NCBI GenBank assembly: GCA_050084985.1
Contig: JBITNC010000001.1
Location: forward strand, 139,500,001 to 139,564,000
Length of the DNA: 64,000 nucleotides
Direction: 5' to 3'
Origin: Nageia nagi
Lineage: Eukaryota; Pinophyta
Below are positions 1 through 11,700 of this stretch, one piece after another. Position 1 is the stretch's first letter. Every line of letters begins with the position of its first letter. The notes beneath the pieces were generated by a model, which saw nothing but the letters and a program-made list of their open reading frames with translations, searched no databases and was not told the origin of the DNA. The translations under genes were made by a program, and so were the position numbers.

Positions 1-1238
1 CCTCATTCCATCATCCTATATGCTTTTGGGGATAAAAGCTCTCTCTTAGTGGGGAGGAATGATATGAAAATTTGGATCCTTTCAACATTTAGTAATCTCC
101 ATTTTAGTGTGTTCAATGTGATCATCTTATCTTCAGCTTTATGATGATTCTTTTGGATCGAGAATCTGAGTTCGTATGTGGAAGTTATGGCCTTAAGTCC
201 ATTTTGTGTATTTTTGAAAAACAAAATCAAAAATAAAAAATATAGTGGGACCCACCCGCCAACATGGAGGCCATGTAGGCATGATAGAGCCCATGTAGAT
301 GTAGGAGAAGGAGTCTAACAAGGCACCACACACTATGGAGGCCACGTAGGTGATACGGCCACATGGAGGTGATGAAGTGAAGGGGCCCACATTTTGACCA
401 CCTATGAAGGAACATGTTGGAGGATATTGACTAATCAACCCATCCACATCAAATTGCAAGCCATCCTGCATGCAAGCTGCCAGCCATCTACATGCATAAC
501 CATGTCTACCTACTTATCCAGCACACAAGACCACCACACAGATCGCCTACCCAGTCAGCAAGCCACTGACCATTTCACTTGTTGACCATTTAACTTCATC
601 CCAGAAGGTGCCACATGTTGCCACCATAGTGCACTTGCCCAAATTTTGATTTATTTACCATTTTTTAGCTTTTCAAATGTTTTTTGGTGATTTTTGATTC
701 GCCTAAGGTCCTATTATTAGGCTGAGCTTATCTAGTAAGCCTATACTAGTCTAGAGAGCATTTTTTGTATCAGAGCTCATTTTTAGGAGATTTTGGAAAC
801 CATTTGAGCCCAAATTTGATTGGAAGATCAAGGAGAATAATGGGTATCTAAAAATGTATTTTTTTCCAAATTTTCAAGTTGTAATTGTCTCCAATTTTAG
901 CTCCAAAAATTGTATAAAAGGGGAGCAAATTGTATAGAAGAGATTAGAAGGAGAATTTTGGGAAGTGTTTTAGTTTTGTTATGATTTTTAGAGCTAAGAG
1001 TGTGTTGTGAATGTGAGAGGAGGTTTTGAAGAACCTTGGAGGCCTTGTAAAGTGATTCCACCCATTGATAGTAGAGAGCTTTTGAGCTAGATATAGCCCA
1101 CACTAGGTGAACTAGGATAAATATTGCTTGTCTCTTCTTTGGTGAATGTTTTTGCTCTTCTCTATGTTTACAATTTATTTCCTAAATTCCCTTTACAAGC
1201 ACTTAATTATTTTAAGTGTGAATTGATTCATTTGAAGA
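1..1238 (+). other. LTR-like, relatively GC-rich region
   Basis: No gene is recognisable. The stretch at about 240-620 is clearly richer in G and C than the rest of the window and repeats a motif of the type CATGGAGGCCATGTAGG (about 264, 342, 364). A TGTATCAGAGC at 766-776 resembles a primer binding site for initiator Met tRNA, just after a possible LTR end (CA at 759-760). A TATA-like TATAAAAGGGG lies near 914. These suggest LTR and leader of a retroelement on the plus strand, perhaps the copia element that follows the gap, but no second LTR is present to prove it. Confidence 0.35.
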
Positions 1239-1338
1239 NNNNNNNNNNNNNNNNNNNNNNNNNNNNNNNNNNNNNNNNNNNNNNNNNNNNNNNNNNNNNN
1301 NNNNNNNNNNNNNNNNNNNNNNNNNNNNNNNNNNNNNN
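1239..1338. other. Assembly gap (100 N)
   Basis: One hundred unresolved bases. Copia pol sequence begins immediately after it, so part of that element may be missing or misjoined here. Confidence 0.99.
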
Positions 1339-2880
1339 CTTACCACTCTATATGATGAACCTATTAGTATGAAGCAAGCCTTAAGTGGTGATGAGGTTGA
1401 GTGGATAATGAAAATGGAAGGGGAGATCAAATCCCTCATCTATAATTGAATATGGTATTTTCATATTACACCAAATGGGATAAAATTTGTTGGATGCAAA
1501 TAGATCTTCAAGAAAATATATAATCCAAATGGCTCTATGAAGAGGTACAAGGTAAGCTTGATTTTCAAAGGATACACACAAATAGAAGGCATTGATTACA
1601 TATATTTTTTTTTACTACTAGCTAAACAAGCCTCAATTAGGTTATTGTTGGCAATCATAGAAGCAAAAGATTAGGAAGTTGAGAAAATAGATGTGAAGAT
1701 TATGTTTCTTCATGGTGATTTGAAGAAGGAGATATACTTGTAGAAACCAAAGGAGTTTACTATAAGTGGGGGAAATCATTAATGCAAACTTAAGAATTTA
1801 ATTTATGGCTTGAAGCAATCATAGAGAGAATGGTATAGTAAATATTATCATTTTATGATTGAGCATGGATTTGAGAGGAGAAATATTAATCATTCCATAT
1901 ACTACTTGAAGGATTCAATTAGATTTATCATCCTTTCATTGTATATCAATGACATACTTCTTCAAGTTGTTAGAAGGTGTAGATAAAGTTAGTAAAGGAT
2001 ATCAACATGAAGGACTTGGGTGGACTTCAATACTTCCTTAGCATTGATGTCAAGAGGTATTTGGTAAAGAGAAAGTTATGAATCAACCAAATGAAATATT
2101 TAGATGATATATTGAAGCAATTTTGTTTGGATAGTTGCAAACCAAAAATTACTTCATTTGTAGTGGGAGCAATATTTTCCATGGATCAATAACCCAAGAC
2201 AATTGCTAAGAAGGAAATTTAAAATGTGTTATATGCTAGTTTAGTTGTTATATTATTGGATTTATCTCATGCAATAATATTTATTACACAATTTATATGA
2301 AATCTAAGGTGATAACATTAGATGGTCATAAAGAGGATCTTTGGGTATCTCTAATCAATAATGGATGGTTGGATATGTTATGAGGTTGAAGGTGGTAGCC
2401 AATTAAAGGGCTATTTAAATGATGATTTTCCAAGAGATATAGATGATAGAAATTTTTTAAGTATGAATGTGTTCAAATTATCTGAAGGAGTCATTAAGTG
2501 GAGAAGTAAGAAATAAGATTTTTTTGCTCAACCAACAACACAAGTTCAATACATTGTGGTAGTATAGCCTTGAAAGGAAGCATTATGGCTCATATTATTA
2601 TGTTAAGTTGATTTGCAATAGGATTTAATTCTAATTTGGTGTGACAATAAGAGTGTTATCAAACTTTCTATCAATCCAAAATTGCATACTAGTACCAAGC
2701 ATATGAGGGTAAGGTATCACTTCATCAAAGAAGTTATTGAAGAAGATGAAGTAAATCTATAGAATATGAAGATTGATGTGAATAAAACTAATGCTTTGAT
2801 AAATTCATTGAGTACCCAAAAATTTAAATGGTATCAAGAATAAAATGGCATAAGCACTTGGTCATCATAGTATCCAACTG
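1339..2880 (+). pseudogene. Ty1/copia pol remnant: reverse transcriptase and RNase H
   Basis: Conceptual translation with many stops and frame changes follows the copia RT from its start (EPIS-like entry, FKKIYNPNGSMKRYK, GYTQIEGIDY, KIDVKIMFLHGDL, LIYGLKQS) to the catalytic box, which reads YIND at 1942-1953 in place of YVDD. RNase H continues from about 2400 to 2830 with recognisable WCDNKSVIKL-type and TKHIRVRYHFI motifs. RT copies the element RNA and RNase H removes it in the virus-like particle. The catalytic change and the stops make this copy dead. Gag, protease and integrase are absent, lost upstream or in the assembly gap. Confidence 0.85.
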
Positions 2881-2886
2881 GGAAAT

Positions 2887-3130
2887 TGTTGATGATGGAA
2901 ACTACGAAGGTGAATTGGATCCATGAGAAAATCTATGTGGATACCACCATGACAAATACTAGAGGTATAAAACATGATGTTGAATACCATGTGTACTAAA
3001 TACAACATGCTTGTAAACTATTAGCTTATTACCATCGAATTGAATGTAAACCATATCTCTATGAGGCTATATATACATGTATAAATTCTTTGATTAATAC
3101 AATGAAAAGAATAAGCAATTCTGTTGCAAT
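2887..3130 (+). repeat. Probable 3' LTR of the copia remnant
   Basis: After the RNase H end and a short purine stretch (GGGAAAT) the sequence starts TGTTGATGATGG, the usual TG start. A TATA-like TATATATAC lies at 3069 and the AT-rich segment to about 3130 would be the promoter and R region. The right end (possibly CTGTTGCA near 3128) is not certain, and no 5' partner is in the window. Confidence 0.5.
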
Positions 3131-4072
3131 CTAGACTCACTTGATAACTCCTAGGTCAAAAATGTATTCAAATAATGGAAAAATAAAACCATTGAAATTT
3201 TCATGTGATGCCATTGCATCTAGATAAGTCTTTGCATCCCTTGGGTATTTGGTTCTTTAGCAAATAACAACTTTATCATTTCATCCTCTTCATTAATTTC
3301 ATCAATAGAATGTTGTCGTTTAAAATCCATATTTCCTAATTTTTTAATTTCATACTAATTTATTGTAATATGAATAAACACAAATTGAATGATATGACAT
3401 TTACAATAATAAGAAGAACTTAGTTTTGCAACAAAGTGTTCGCATACCTTTGAAGAGCAAGCAATACACTTATGATCTTTAACTTGCAATGCTCTTTCTA
3501 AAATTTTCAAATATTTTATGGATACAAAATCAACATATGTGTAATGTGGTATCTGTAATTATTATGATAATTTGATGAGGAATAAATTAAGGAGAAACTA
3601 GTATTTATTCAATAGAGCTCTAAAACATTTCATTATTTTAGATACCTAATTACTTTTGCACATGCCAATGAGAGGCCCTAGCATTATCCCATATTTTTTA
3701 AATTACTTGATCTTTAACAATAAAGATAATATTAATTTGAAATATTAGTAAAATATACATTATTGATACTTTTAAGTTTCATGGAATTTTCTCTTATAAT
3801 ATTGTTATTGATTTGTTAATGTCTCCTTGATCCATGTAGTCTCTATGATGTGTGTAGTTCACATAGATGATGATTATAAGTTGGTAAGTATCCTCAAATC
3901 AAATTATTAATATGATGGTTTCTAAGTTAAATTTAATAATAGAAAAGAATTTTGATATTTGTATGTATTTATACATTATAAGAGGTATACAAGATTATTT
4001 GATTCATATGGAGGATGATATGTTTGCTGATAAATAAATTCAAATTATTTTTGATGTTTAAAATGATATTTT

Positions 4073-4087
4073 TAATTTGATGATGTT
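4073..4087. repeat. Target site duplication, left copy (SINE)
   Basis: TAATTTGATGATGTT, repeated exactly at 4383-4397. The corresponding place in copy X3 (about 53800) has a single related site and no insertion. Confidence 0.8.
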
Positions 4088-4382
4088 TTTATTTATAATG
4101 AGAAGGTTTCATCTAGAGCTATTAATCCTCTCATACTCATGCTCTTTCCTACAAATCACACATGTTGGTTAAATCATGATTCTTTTCTCGAGAAAGGCTT
4201 TTTACATGATGGTTTTTATTCAAGAACCATAAAATAATCATAATAGAACCAAATGGTAGCCAAAATGCATTTTATATTTTCCACATAGCATGACCAAGGA
4301 TCCATCAAGGGGATTCAAACTTTCGATCTCCTCCCACCAATTTTAATCACTTTGCCACCATGGTATCCCCTTGGGGTCTTTC
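4088..4382 (-). mobile_element. SINE with tRNA-like head
   Basis: A 295-bp insertion between two exact 15-bp direct repeats. On the minus strand its 5' part has an A-box-like TGGCAAAGTGA (4347-4357) and a B-box-like AGTTTGAATCC (4311-4321), with spacing that suits an internal RNA polymerase III promoter. The 3' end finishes in an A-rich ATAAATAAA. The related module in X3 lacks it. SINEs are transcribed by Pol III and copied by the machinery of a partner LINE. I cannot name the family. Confidence 0.75.
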
Positions 4383-4397
4383 TAATTTGATGATGTT
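4383..4397. repeat. Target site duplication, right copy (SINE)
   Basis: Second exact copy of TAATTTGATGATGTT flanking the SINE at 4088-4382. Confidence 0.8.
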
Positions 4398-6350
4398 GAA
4401 ATATGATATTAGAAGTGATTTAGAGTGATTTAATTTAACTTCAATGAGTTATTAAGGCTTGGACTAAATTACATGCATTTTGATCTAGGGTATTAGAATA
4501 TGAACATTTTCATACTAGGATGCTAGATTAAGAGCATTTCAATAATAGATTCTTAAATGTAGGTGGTTTCATTTAGAGTATATTTTAAGTTATTTTTTCA
4601 CCTTCAATTTTGCTTCATTATATGATGATATGTTTATTAATAATCTTATAAGTATAAGAATCTCATATGAAAGATGCTCATTTTTTATTCAACATAATAT
4701 TCTAATATTCTAATCTTAATCTAATGATATGATATTATTATATTTGTAGGGTGCAAATAGGGTACCTTTTGATAGGATAAAGAATAAGTCATTGATATTA
4801 TCTAACATTATTAATTATTAATTATATGATACAACATTATTCAATATTCCTCAAATATTACAAAAATAGCTCTTATGGTTCCATTATTATAAAAGTGAAT
4901 GAATCATATAAAGAAGATGAGGTTTTTGAATATTTGGATGCTTGTGTTGGGTGTTTACAAAGGACATAAAATTATTTTACAATCATTAGGCATATTCCCT
5001 TTATCAAAAGTAATAAAATATATAGTATATGATTATAAATATTAATAAACATATTAAACTCAATATTGATAGGTAAGGACATGGTAGATATAGCATGATA
5101 TTGCAAATATGATAATTTTAGCATATGATATATGGAGGTGATAATTTTAAAACATATATTGTATTTACATTCAATGATATTTATGTTTTAATCCATTTAA
5201 TACCTATAATGTGTAATATTTTTATAATTCAATCATACTAGGAATGAGTATCCTAGAATTTAATCATTGAAGGAGTAGATATCTTAGAGTACTATTGATT
5301 TAAAAATAACCTTTTGAGGTGTTGAAATTCATAAAGCTAATATTTATAAATATATTCCTAATATAAATTGAATAATAAAGTCAGAATTAGTATAATAATC
5401 ATATAATAAAAATTAATAATTAATAATGCATCATTGATACTTAATAATCATAAATTAAATCTTCAAAGTGTCTACTTTTGTTAAAAAAATATGTAATTTT
5501 CAATCATTTCAAGCACTTTTAATTTATTAATTTTTTTGTATCATGATATATTTAAGCAATCCTAAAACATAATAATGATCAAGAAATGTATAAAGATCAT
5601 ATTTTAACATATAAAATTATGATTTGCATTCATTATGTTAGTTTGGTTAAGTATAATACAACTTGAGATACATGATTTCATTTATTTAGAAAGATCCTTA
5701 TTTGTGTTATTGCTAAGTTATATTTCCAAAAGTTGAAATTTTTGGTGGTGATATAAGGGGATAAGAAATTAGGGCCAAATTTCTCCTCAAATATGTTTCT
5801 TTCACTAATCTTTTTTCTAGTTTTTCACAAGAACAAGAATCTTCAACTTGAAACCCTCTTAGTTGAATTTTCTTACTCTATGTTGTACTTATGCTATTAT
5901 ATTATGCTTTAGTAGAGATGTTATATTATTTTGGAATTATTTCTTTAAGCGAATCCCTAACTAACATATAGTTAATTGTAATATAACTGCAACCTCCTTA
6001 CCTTAGACTAATGAGAATGTAATTACCCTTATTTCAATTCTAGGGTTAGTCTCATAAGGCCATAATGCAAATAGTAGCTAAGTAATAGTTAACTATTATT
6101 TTTTAATAAAATGTTGATAATTTATTTTTTTATTTCTTTCTCTTGATCATTTCTTTAAAGGATAATACAATCATTTTAATTTGTATTCAATATAATACTT
6201 CTTACAAAATATCTTTAGTTCTATGCTTGCAAATTTAGTTGCATTACCCATTGAGTTGGAATGAAACCCCAAATATTATGATAATATTACTATGAATAAC
6301 TTAATAATATATTAAACTATGTTATTCAAAGTTTGGCCTTGTTCTTTTTC

Positions 6351-7729
6351 TTTGTCATTGGAATATCTTGTGAGATATGGTGCTTTTGTAATATTAATAG
6401 TTTTTAACATAGGACTTTTTTCCTTGCTTTATATTAAATAGATTCCATTTTGGAAAAAGGGTATGGAATGTATATGGACTTCCCCACTTTGTTAATCACT
6501 CCGAATTCTATAAATCATTTTAGATATTTTAATTTTAAAAGTATTTTGTAGGCTTGGGAATATATCAAACCTAGATCATATGGAATGAATATATTTTCAT
6601 ACATGACATATACATTTAAGTCTCTTAACCCTTGTATTCTAAATTTATAAGGTATCACATTTTTGAAAATAACATATACTCCCTTTGATTGTATTGGGAC
6701 CTAATCCATTCCCCTCCCTGATTCATTACTTCGATTTGGTGGGTAGATTTAGATTTATTTTTGACCTTCAAATGAATAGGTATTAAAAGTGCCACATTTT
6801 AGAGGATCCACCTATTATGTATACTAAAAAATTCTTTAAGTGAGGTTTATACATCATTGCATACTCTTATTTTTGATAATATCAAATTTGTTGGATAGAC
6901 TAAAAGCTAGTTTTAATTTCAATTATATAAGTGAATGAAATTTTGAAGTTATAATTTGAAGAAATCATACCTCCTCAAATTCTTCATAAACTAAGATATT
7001 TTGGTTAACAAACTTGGTAGAAGGATTAGTGTTGTTATCTTAACATGTGAGTTCTTAATTAAAAAGTGATGTTGGGATACTTTACACTTTCATCTTATCT
7101 ACCCACGGTTGAGAAAATCAACAAGAAATGGAGAATTTATTCTTCCAAATTAACATGCACTCGATAGATTTATATGATTAGGGCTAACTATCTACAGTCC
7201 AAAATATATATTTTTTGCATGTATTTCTCTCTCTAATATGTTATCTATGGGTAATTAGCTTATACAATGAATAACTTTATATCCTCTAATACTTTTTACC
7301 ATGCTTTTGAATGTATCATACACCTATTCTAGAGTTGTAGGTAAACTAAACGTGGCTATGAAGCTTACATAATTACAAATGATTATCAAGAACTAAGATA
7401 ATTCCCCATACAAAATGAGTAAATTTCCTTGATTAAATTTATTAATTGATAGATATGACTCTTGGTTTTGTCATCACATAAACCCTTATGACCATTCCAA
7501 CCCTATAATCTATCAATATTATATGTTAAAATACCTAGTATTGACATTCCTCATCATAAAAGATACAAAATCCATTTTTTGGAATAGAAACCATTTGATT
7601 AGATGTATTCCAAGATCCATCATTAGAGGAGTTTAGGTGGGCACTTCTTGGTCATAATGATGATAGTTCACAATCATGAAAACTATATAAATATGATAGT
7701 GACCTACATTTTACTCTACTTGAAATGAT
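6351..7729. other. AT-rich stretch, no gene recognised
   Basis: No conserved domain could be read in either direction. By position it may be more of the X1 pol region on the minus strand, but I could not match any segment to a retroelement domain. Confidence 0.4.
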
Positions 7730-8575
7730 TTAATATTGCATGCTTTTTATTTTTGGACCTTTTACTTTTGATTTATTTTAGTTAAATCTTAACCCATTAT
7801 TTAGGTTAACTTAAATATTTCCTTTATGTTTTCAATATACACAAATATTTTATTTTAAACATATTATAATGTATGATACCTTTTCAGACATATAGTCATA
7901 GAAATGAGCATTAATAAAGAAGAAATTAATGTATGAATAAAATGTACTCATGTAATTAGTAAAGTCTATTTTTAAAGGTACACTCATATGTGCATTAATA
8001 AAGAATAAATTCATAGCTCCACCCATGATATTAACAAACATTATTTTTAAATAACTATATTTTTTTATTATTTAAAAAGAAGGGTTCTAAAAAATTATAA
8101 ATTATTTATTTACATATGAAAAATAAAATAAAAAAATCTATTATTAATTGAAATTCTAAAGAAAAATATCTTAATTAATTGAAAATCAAAAAGCTACCAC
8201 CAATCTCATAATGGATTATAAAAACTTATTTCCTTAAATGTGTTTAAAAGAAATCAAAATAATAAATAAACATTTGACAAATGTGTTGATTAAAGCTTAA
8301 CAATTGCAAAATAATAAACTAAATTTACAATCCAAAAACTAATCAAGGAACTGCATAACAAATCTTATAGTTAGAAAAGAATCCTTCTTTAGAAAACATG
8401 GATTTAATGCAAAGAGCCCTAGATATTAGATTAATTACACTTGTTTTTAGTATAAATTTGCTTGCAAATGATGTTATACTATAGAGGTACAGAACATGTG
8501 TCATAAGAAACCAGATCTTAGTTTTATAAGATGCTTCATTTTTAAATTAGACATCAAATATGCTAGTGCAGTTTG
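7730..8575 (+). repeat. LTR-like repeat family R, copy A
   Basis: Matches copy B (19320-20978) in the same orientation and copy C (about 55380-55870) inverted. Shared landmarks are the AGTTAAATCTTAACCC-type segment near 7780, the TGTGCATTAATAAAGAA segments near 7990, and an end of type CATAAGAAACCAG to GTGCAG near 8500-8575. Compared with B it lacks about 820 bp (B 19975-20795), so B has an insertion or A a deletion. It ends at the broken start of a gypsy RNase H. Noncoding. Confidence 0.65.
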
Positions 8576-8584
8576 AACATTTTA

Positions 8585-9000
8585 TATAGATGTTGAGAAG
8601 TTATATTTTATAGTTATTTTCCCAACCAAAAGGTAGAGGCATTATATATTAGGGAATACTACCTTTGTGATAACTCAAATAGACCTTATGAGATATTTGA
8701 TGGCAATGCCTCACCAATTAAGAAGGGATGTAAAAAGGGTGATGTTGCTACAAGAATTTGATATTGAATTTGTTGTACAAAAAACTATCAAAGGCCAAAC
8801 AATCATATATTTCATAGCTCAGCATCCTAGGGATGACTCATCAATTATGCATGAAGCATTTATAGATAATTGTATAAATAATGTAAAAGTACTATACACT
8901 AGTGCACTAGGGGTACATCATCATATTGTTGATCACTTCCTTGAAAGTTTCAAATGGGAAGGTTTCCTTTGATCAGTACATAAATATGCTTCAATTGGAA
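8585..9000 (+). pseudogene. Ty3/gypsy RNase H C-terminal fragment
   Basis: Reads EKLYFIVIF, RHYILGNTTFVITQIDLMRYLM, then VMLLQEFDIEFVVQKTIKGQ and FIAQHPRDDSS in the 101-residue open frame 8667-8972. This is the end of the RNase H that follows RT in Tat-type Ty3/gypsy elements and the start of the linker to the second RNase H. The catalytic N-terminal half is missing: repeat R ends just before it, so it is truncated. No integrase follows. Confidence 0.8.
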
Positions 9001-9540
9001 GCATCAACCAAGAAGTTATGAGCTAATTGATAGATAACACATTCATTTCCAAGAAATCTAGGAGATAATATTCATAGAAAGGTCCTTCCCCATTATATTC
9101 ATCATCATAGAAGTAATCTTAGTTATAATAGAATTATTTCCACATATATGATAAATATAAACATGATAGAATGATTTTTTGATACAATCCAATAACTTAA
9201 GGAGATCTAGTTTGCAAACCTTATCAATCATATTATAAATCATATCTAACTTAGAAGTGATAACAAGGATATTTTACACATGAAGAGTTATATTCAAATA
9301 ACAAATAGGTGCATAATGTACTAATATCCAATTCAATAAGAAGATGAAAGAATTAAATTTGGTATATTAATTTCAATACCAAAAATCACATAACTACATA
9401 AGCCAAATAAGGGTAACTAATACTTATTGCCAATGATAAAACCTATCATGGAAAAGGAGTTAGAGATGTTCCTCTTAAAATCTTCCTAGAGTGGAATGTA
9501 TAATTGATAATGTCTTATGTGTACTTGTACTAGAAAATAA
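9001..9540. other. AT-rich stretch, no gene recognised
   Basis: Short open frames only. It lies between a gypsy RNase H fragment and a copia fragment and may hold degraded gag or protease of the latter, but no motif is readable. Confidence 0.4.
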
Positions 9541-9846
9541 TTTATTATTTATACCATTAGTTTCAAGGATCAAAATATAGTTTTATAATTCTAACTTGTT
9601 GAGAGAAATAAGAACTATTCTATGATAAAACATGGTATAAGTATGGTAATGAGTTCCTATAAGAATAGCTTATCTACACTTGATGTCATATTATATCCTC
9701 ATATCATATTGCTAGGTGTAATGACTAATGATACCTCCATTTGGCATAAGAGATATGATCCTATAATTTTGAGATACTTCATTCAATTGAGTAAGCACTC
9801 ATATAGAAAAAGGATAGTTGGATGTGATACATATCAATCTATGTAG
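9540..9846 (+). pseudogene. Copia GAG-pre-integrase fragment
   Basis: The open frame 9622-9846 contains SIWHKRYDPIILRYFIQLSKH, which fits the LWHKRxGHxNxxxLxxLSK signature found just before the integrase zinc finger in Ty1/copia polyproteins; the second His of that signature is lost. The preceding 80 bases fit the usual lead-in (FKRNLIS-like). No integrase core follows, so it is an isolated fragment, on the plus strand. Confidence 0.65.
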
Positions 9847-9849
9847 ATT

Positions 9850-10490
9850 CATAATCCACTAAAACATTCTGTAGATTATTGTAATATTTTTTTCTCATCG
9901 TAAATACTTCAAAACAATTCTATACATTCACTACAATGCTTAGAAAAACTATTAAAATATTTTAGGAAGGTTGAGAACAACAATGCTACAAGATCACTAC
10001 AATGCTTGGAAAAATCATTAAAAATATTTTAGGAAGGTTTGTCACATCTTTTTCAAATTATCTACATCTTTGTATTGCAATTATCTACCTAATTTAGGGG
10101 GTCTCTAACATTTAAACTCATTATTGTAAGATTACATATCAAGATGAAAAAGGATATAAAAATGTCAAATAATCAACTATCAAGATTAAAATTAACATAC
10201 ATAATTTTTAACCATGTACAAATTCTCACACCCTTCAATTTTATTTCATATTTATCTATTTTATTTTGATCATTATCATAATATATTGTATTAATCGATT
10301 AAATTTTATTATTTAATCAATTTTTATATCATACAACTATTATAATAATAAAATTTCATTAAAAATCAAATAAAAGTTCTCAGTAATGTATTCTTCCAAT
10401 TATGATAAAGCTTTAGAATTGATTCAAGTAATAAGTTATCACATTTTTAACTTCTTTTTGGCATGATTTCTTCTTCATTTTATGAGCATT
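9850..10490. other. AT-rich stretch with a short direct repeat
   Basis: A unit of about 45 bp beginning CACTACAATGCTT occurs at 9929 and again at 9995 with few changes. Nothing else is recognisable. Confidence 0.4.
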
Positions 10491-10499
10491 GATTTATTA

Positions 10500-11700
10500 A
10501 TTTGATAATATGGGTAAATTATATTATCAAAAGTGGTGAGGGATTTTATTCAAACCCCAAAAAAATCAATCACAAAATGTTTTTCAAAATAGGAAACTGC
10601 TACCCAACTATACTTGGTGGTAGCTACTAAAATTTGTAAAAAAAAAAACCATTAACAAATTAAGTCTAGAAGCTACCTAGCTATAACTTATTAGCAACCC
10701 TAATGCAACCTACTATACAAATTGTATTAATGTAAAACCATAAAACTATGATCAAAATACATTTCAATCACATCTGCGATACAACCCAACTGCCTCTTTA
10801 TTGCTGTAATATTCTAGTTAATAAATCCTTTATTTAGCCCAAAGGTGGGCTGAGGTTTATTAATTTGATGTAGAGTTAATTTTTTTCCATTTGTTATATC
10901 ATGTTCAACGAGTTCAATTCTAGTCTCTCCTTAGGATGGTCTCCCTACATATCTTGGTCTAACATTTGCTATTTTTCTAGAGTTTAGTATATTTCTTGAT
11001 GGGATTCCATCTTGGCCTTCTTCTTTTCATGTTGCTTGACAATTTGCATTCCTCAATTTTTTTGTCACCCTCCTTATTATTTCCCCATCTTCCCCTTCCA
11101 CAACTTCCATATGTGTTGTCTCATCTTCATAAAATATGTATTATAATTCATTTCTTCTTTTTTATTCATTCTAAAATCAATAGCACTACATATGGGTTTG
11201 TTGTGGTTGATATATTCTATTGTACTTCTTTTGAAGTTGACATTTTTTTTATGAGATTTGATTTATTTGTGTTTTGATTTTATTCTTTTAACTTTTTCTT
11301 ATTTTTTATTTTTGAACTAATTTCCACTTATGCTCTTTTGGTTTATCTTGATAATCCATTTCATTTTTTTTCCTTTTCTCTCGTTTCTTCATTTCTCTTC
11401 TTTTTTGGGCAATCCTTTGTATAGTGCTTATAACTCTTACAAATTTTGCATTGTACTAGTATATTTTTATATATAATTGCATATCATTCAGCTGCATTTT
11501 GAAAGGATTACAACTTTACTAAGCTATAATTTGATTAATAATAGCCTATCATGCTTTTGAAATAATTCACCTATAATTCTTCTACTTTGTGCTTGCTCTT
11601 CTATTACACTATGCTCACACTTTTGTTACATTTCACTCGTAAACCCTTCCCATTGATTTGTTAATTTAATGGAATAATCTTTGGTATTTATAGCATATGT
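10500..11700 (-). mobile_element. LINE ORF1-only copy L2
   Basis: Minus-strand copy of the same family as L1 (51255-53365). In element order it has the 5' leader with GTGAAATGTAA repeats (near 11640), then directly a CCHC zinc knuckle reading CKICKSYKHYTKDC (about 11410-11450), the ORF1 tail, a TCAGCCCACCTTTGGGCT hairpin (near 10845) and a 3' tail ending in the inverted repeat TTTGATAAT and ATTATCAAA near 10505-10535. The DUF4283 part present in L1 is deleted. Like L1 it has no ORF2. The 5' limit, near 11700, lacks the tRNA-like head seen in L1. Confidence 0.7.

Larger units (their letters stand above)
3150..6350 (-). mobile_element. Gypsy remnant X1: integrase end plus long 3' module
   Basis: On the minus strand, 6350 to about 5560 carries the end of a Ty3/gypsy integrase, including a degraded GVSFQLNG-like core near 6250 and a C-terminal EEKFGPNFL-type segment near 5770. 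It aligns by eye with plus-strand copy X3 (49690-50450). Downstream (5550 to 3600) the module matches 50500-51250 and 53380-54660, and from about 3640 to 3200 it matches copy X2 (39370-39950). A short conserved reading frame starting MDFKRQ (ATG at 3330) has a counterpart in X2. All frames are broken. A SINE lies inside (4088-4382). The LTR limits could not be fixed. Confidence 0.65.

Noticed and set aside
4311-4368. tRNA gene
   Set aside because: A and B boxes are present, but there is no acceptor stem or intact cloverleaf, and target duplications show a SINE.
10996-11277. 93-codon plus-strand open frame
   Set aside because: Lies opposite the LINE L2 ORF1 tail; its hydrophobic look comes from reverse-complemented Lys-rich sequence.
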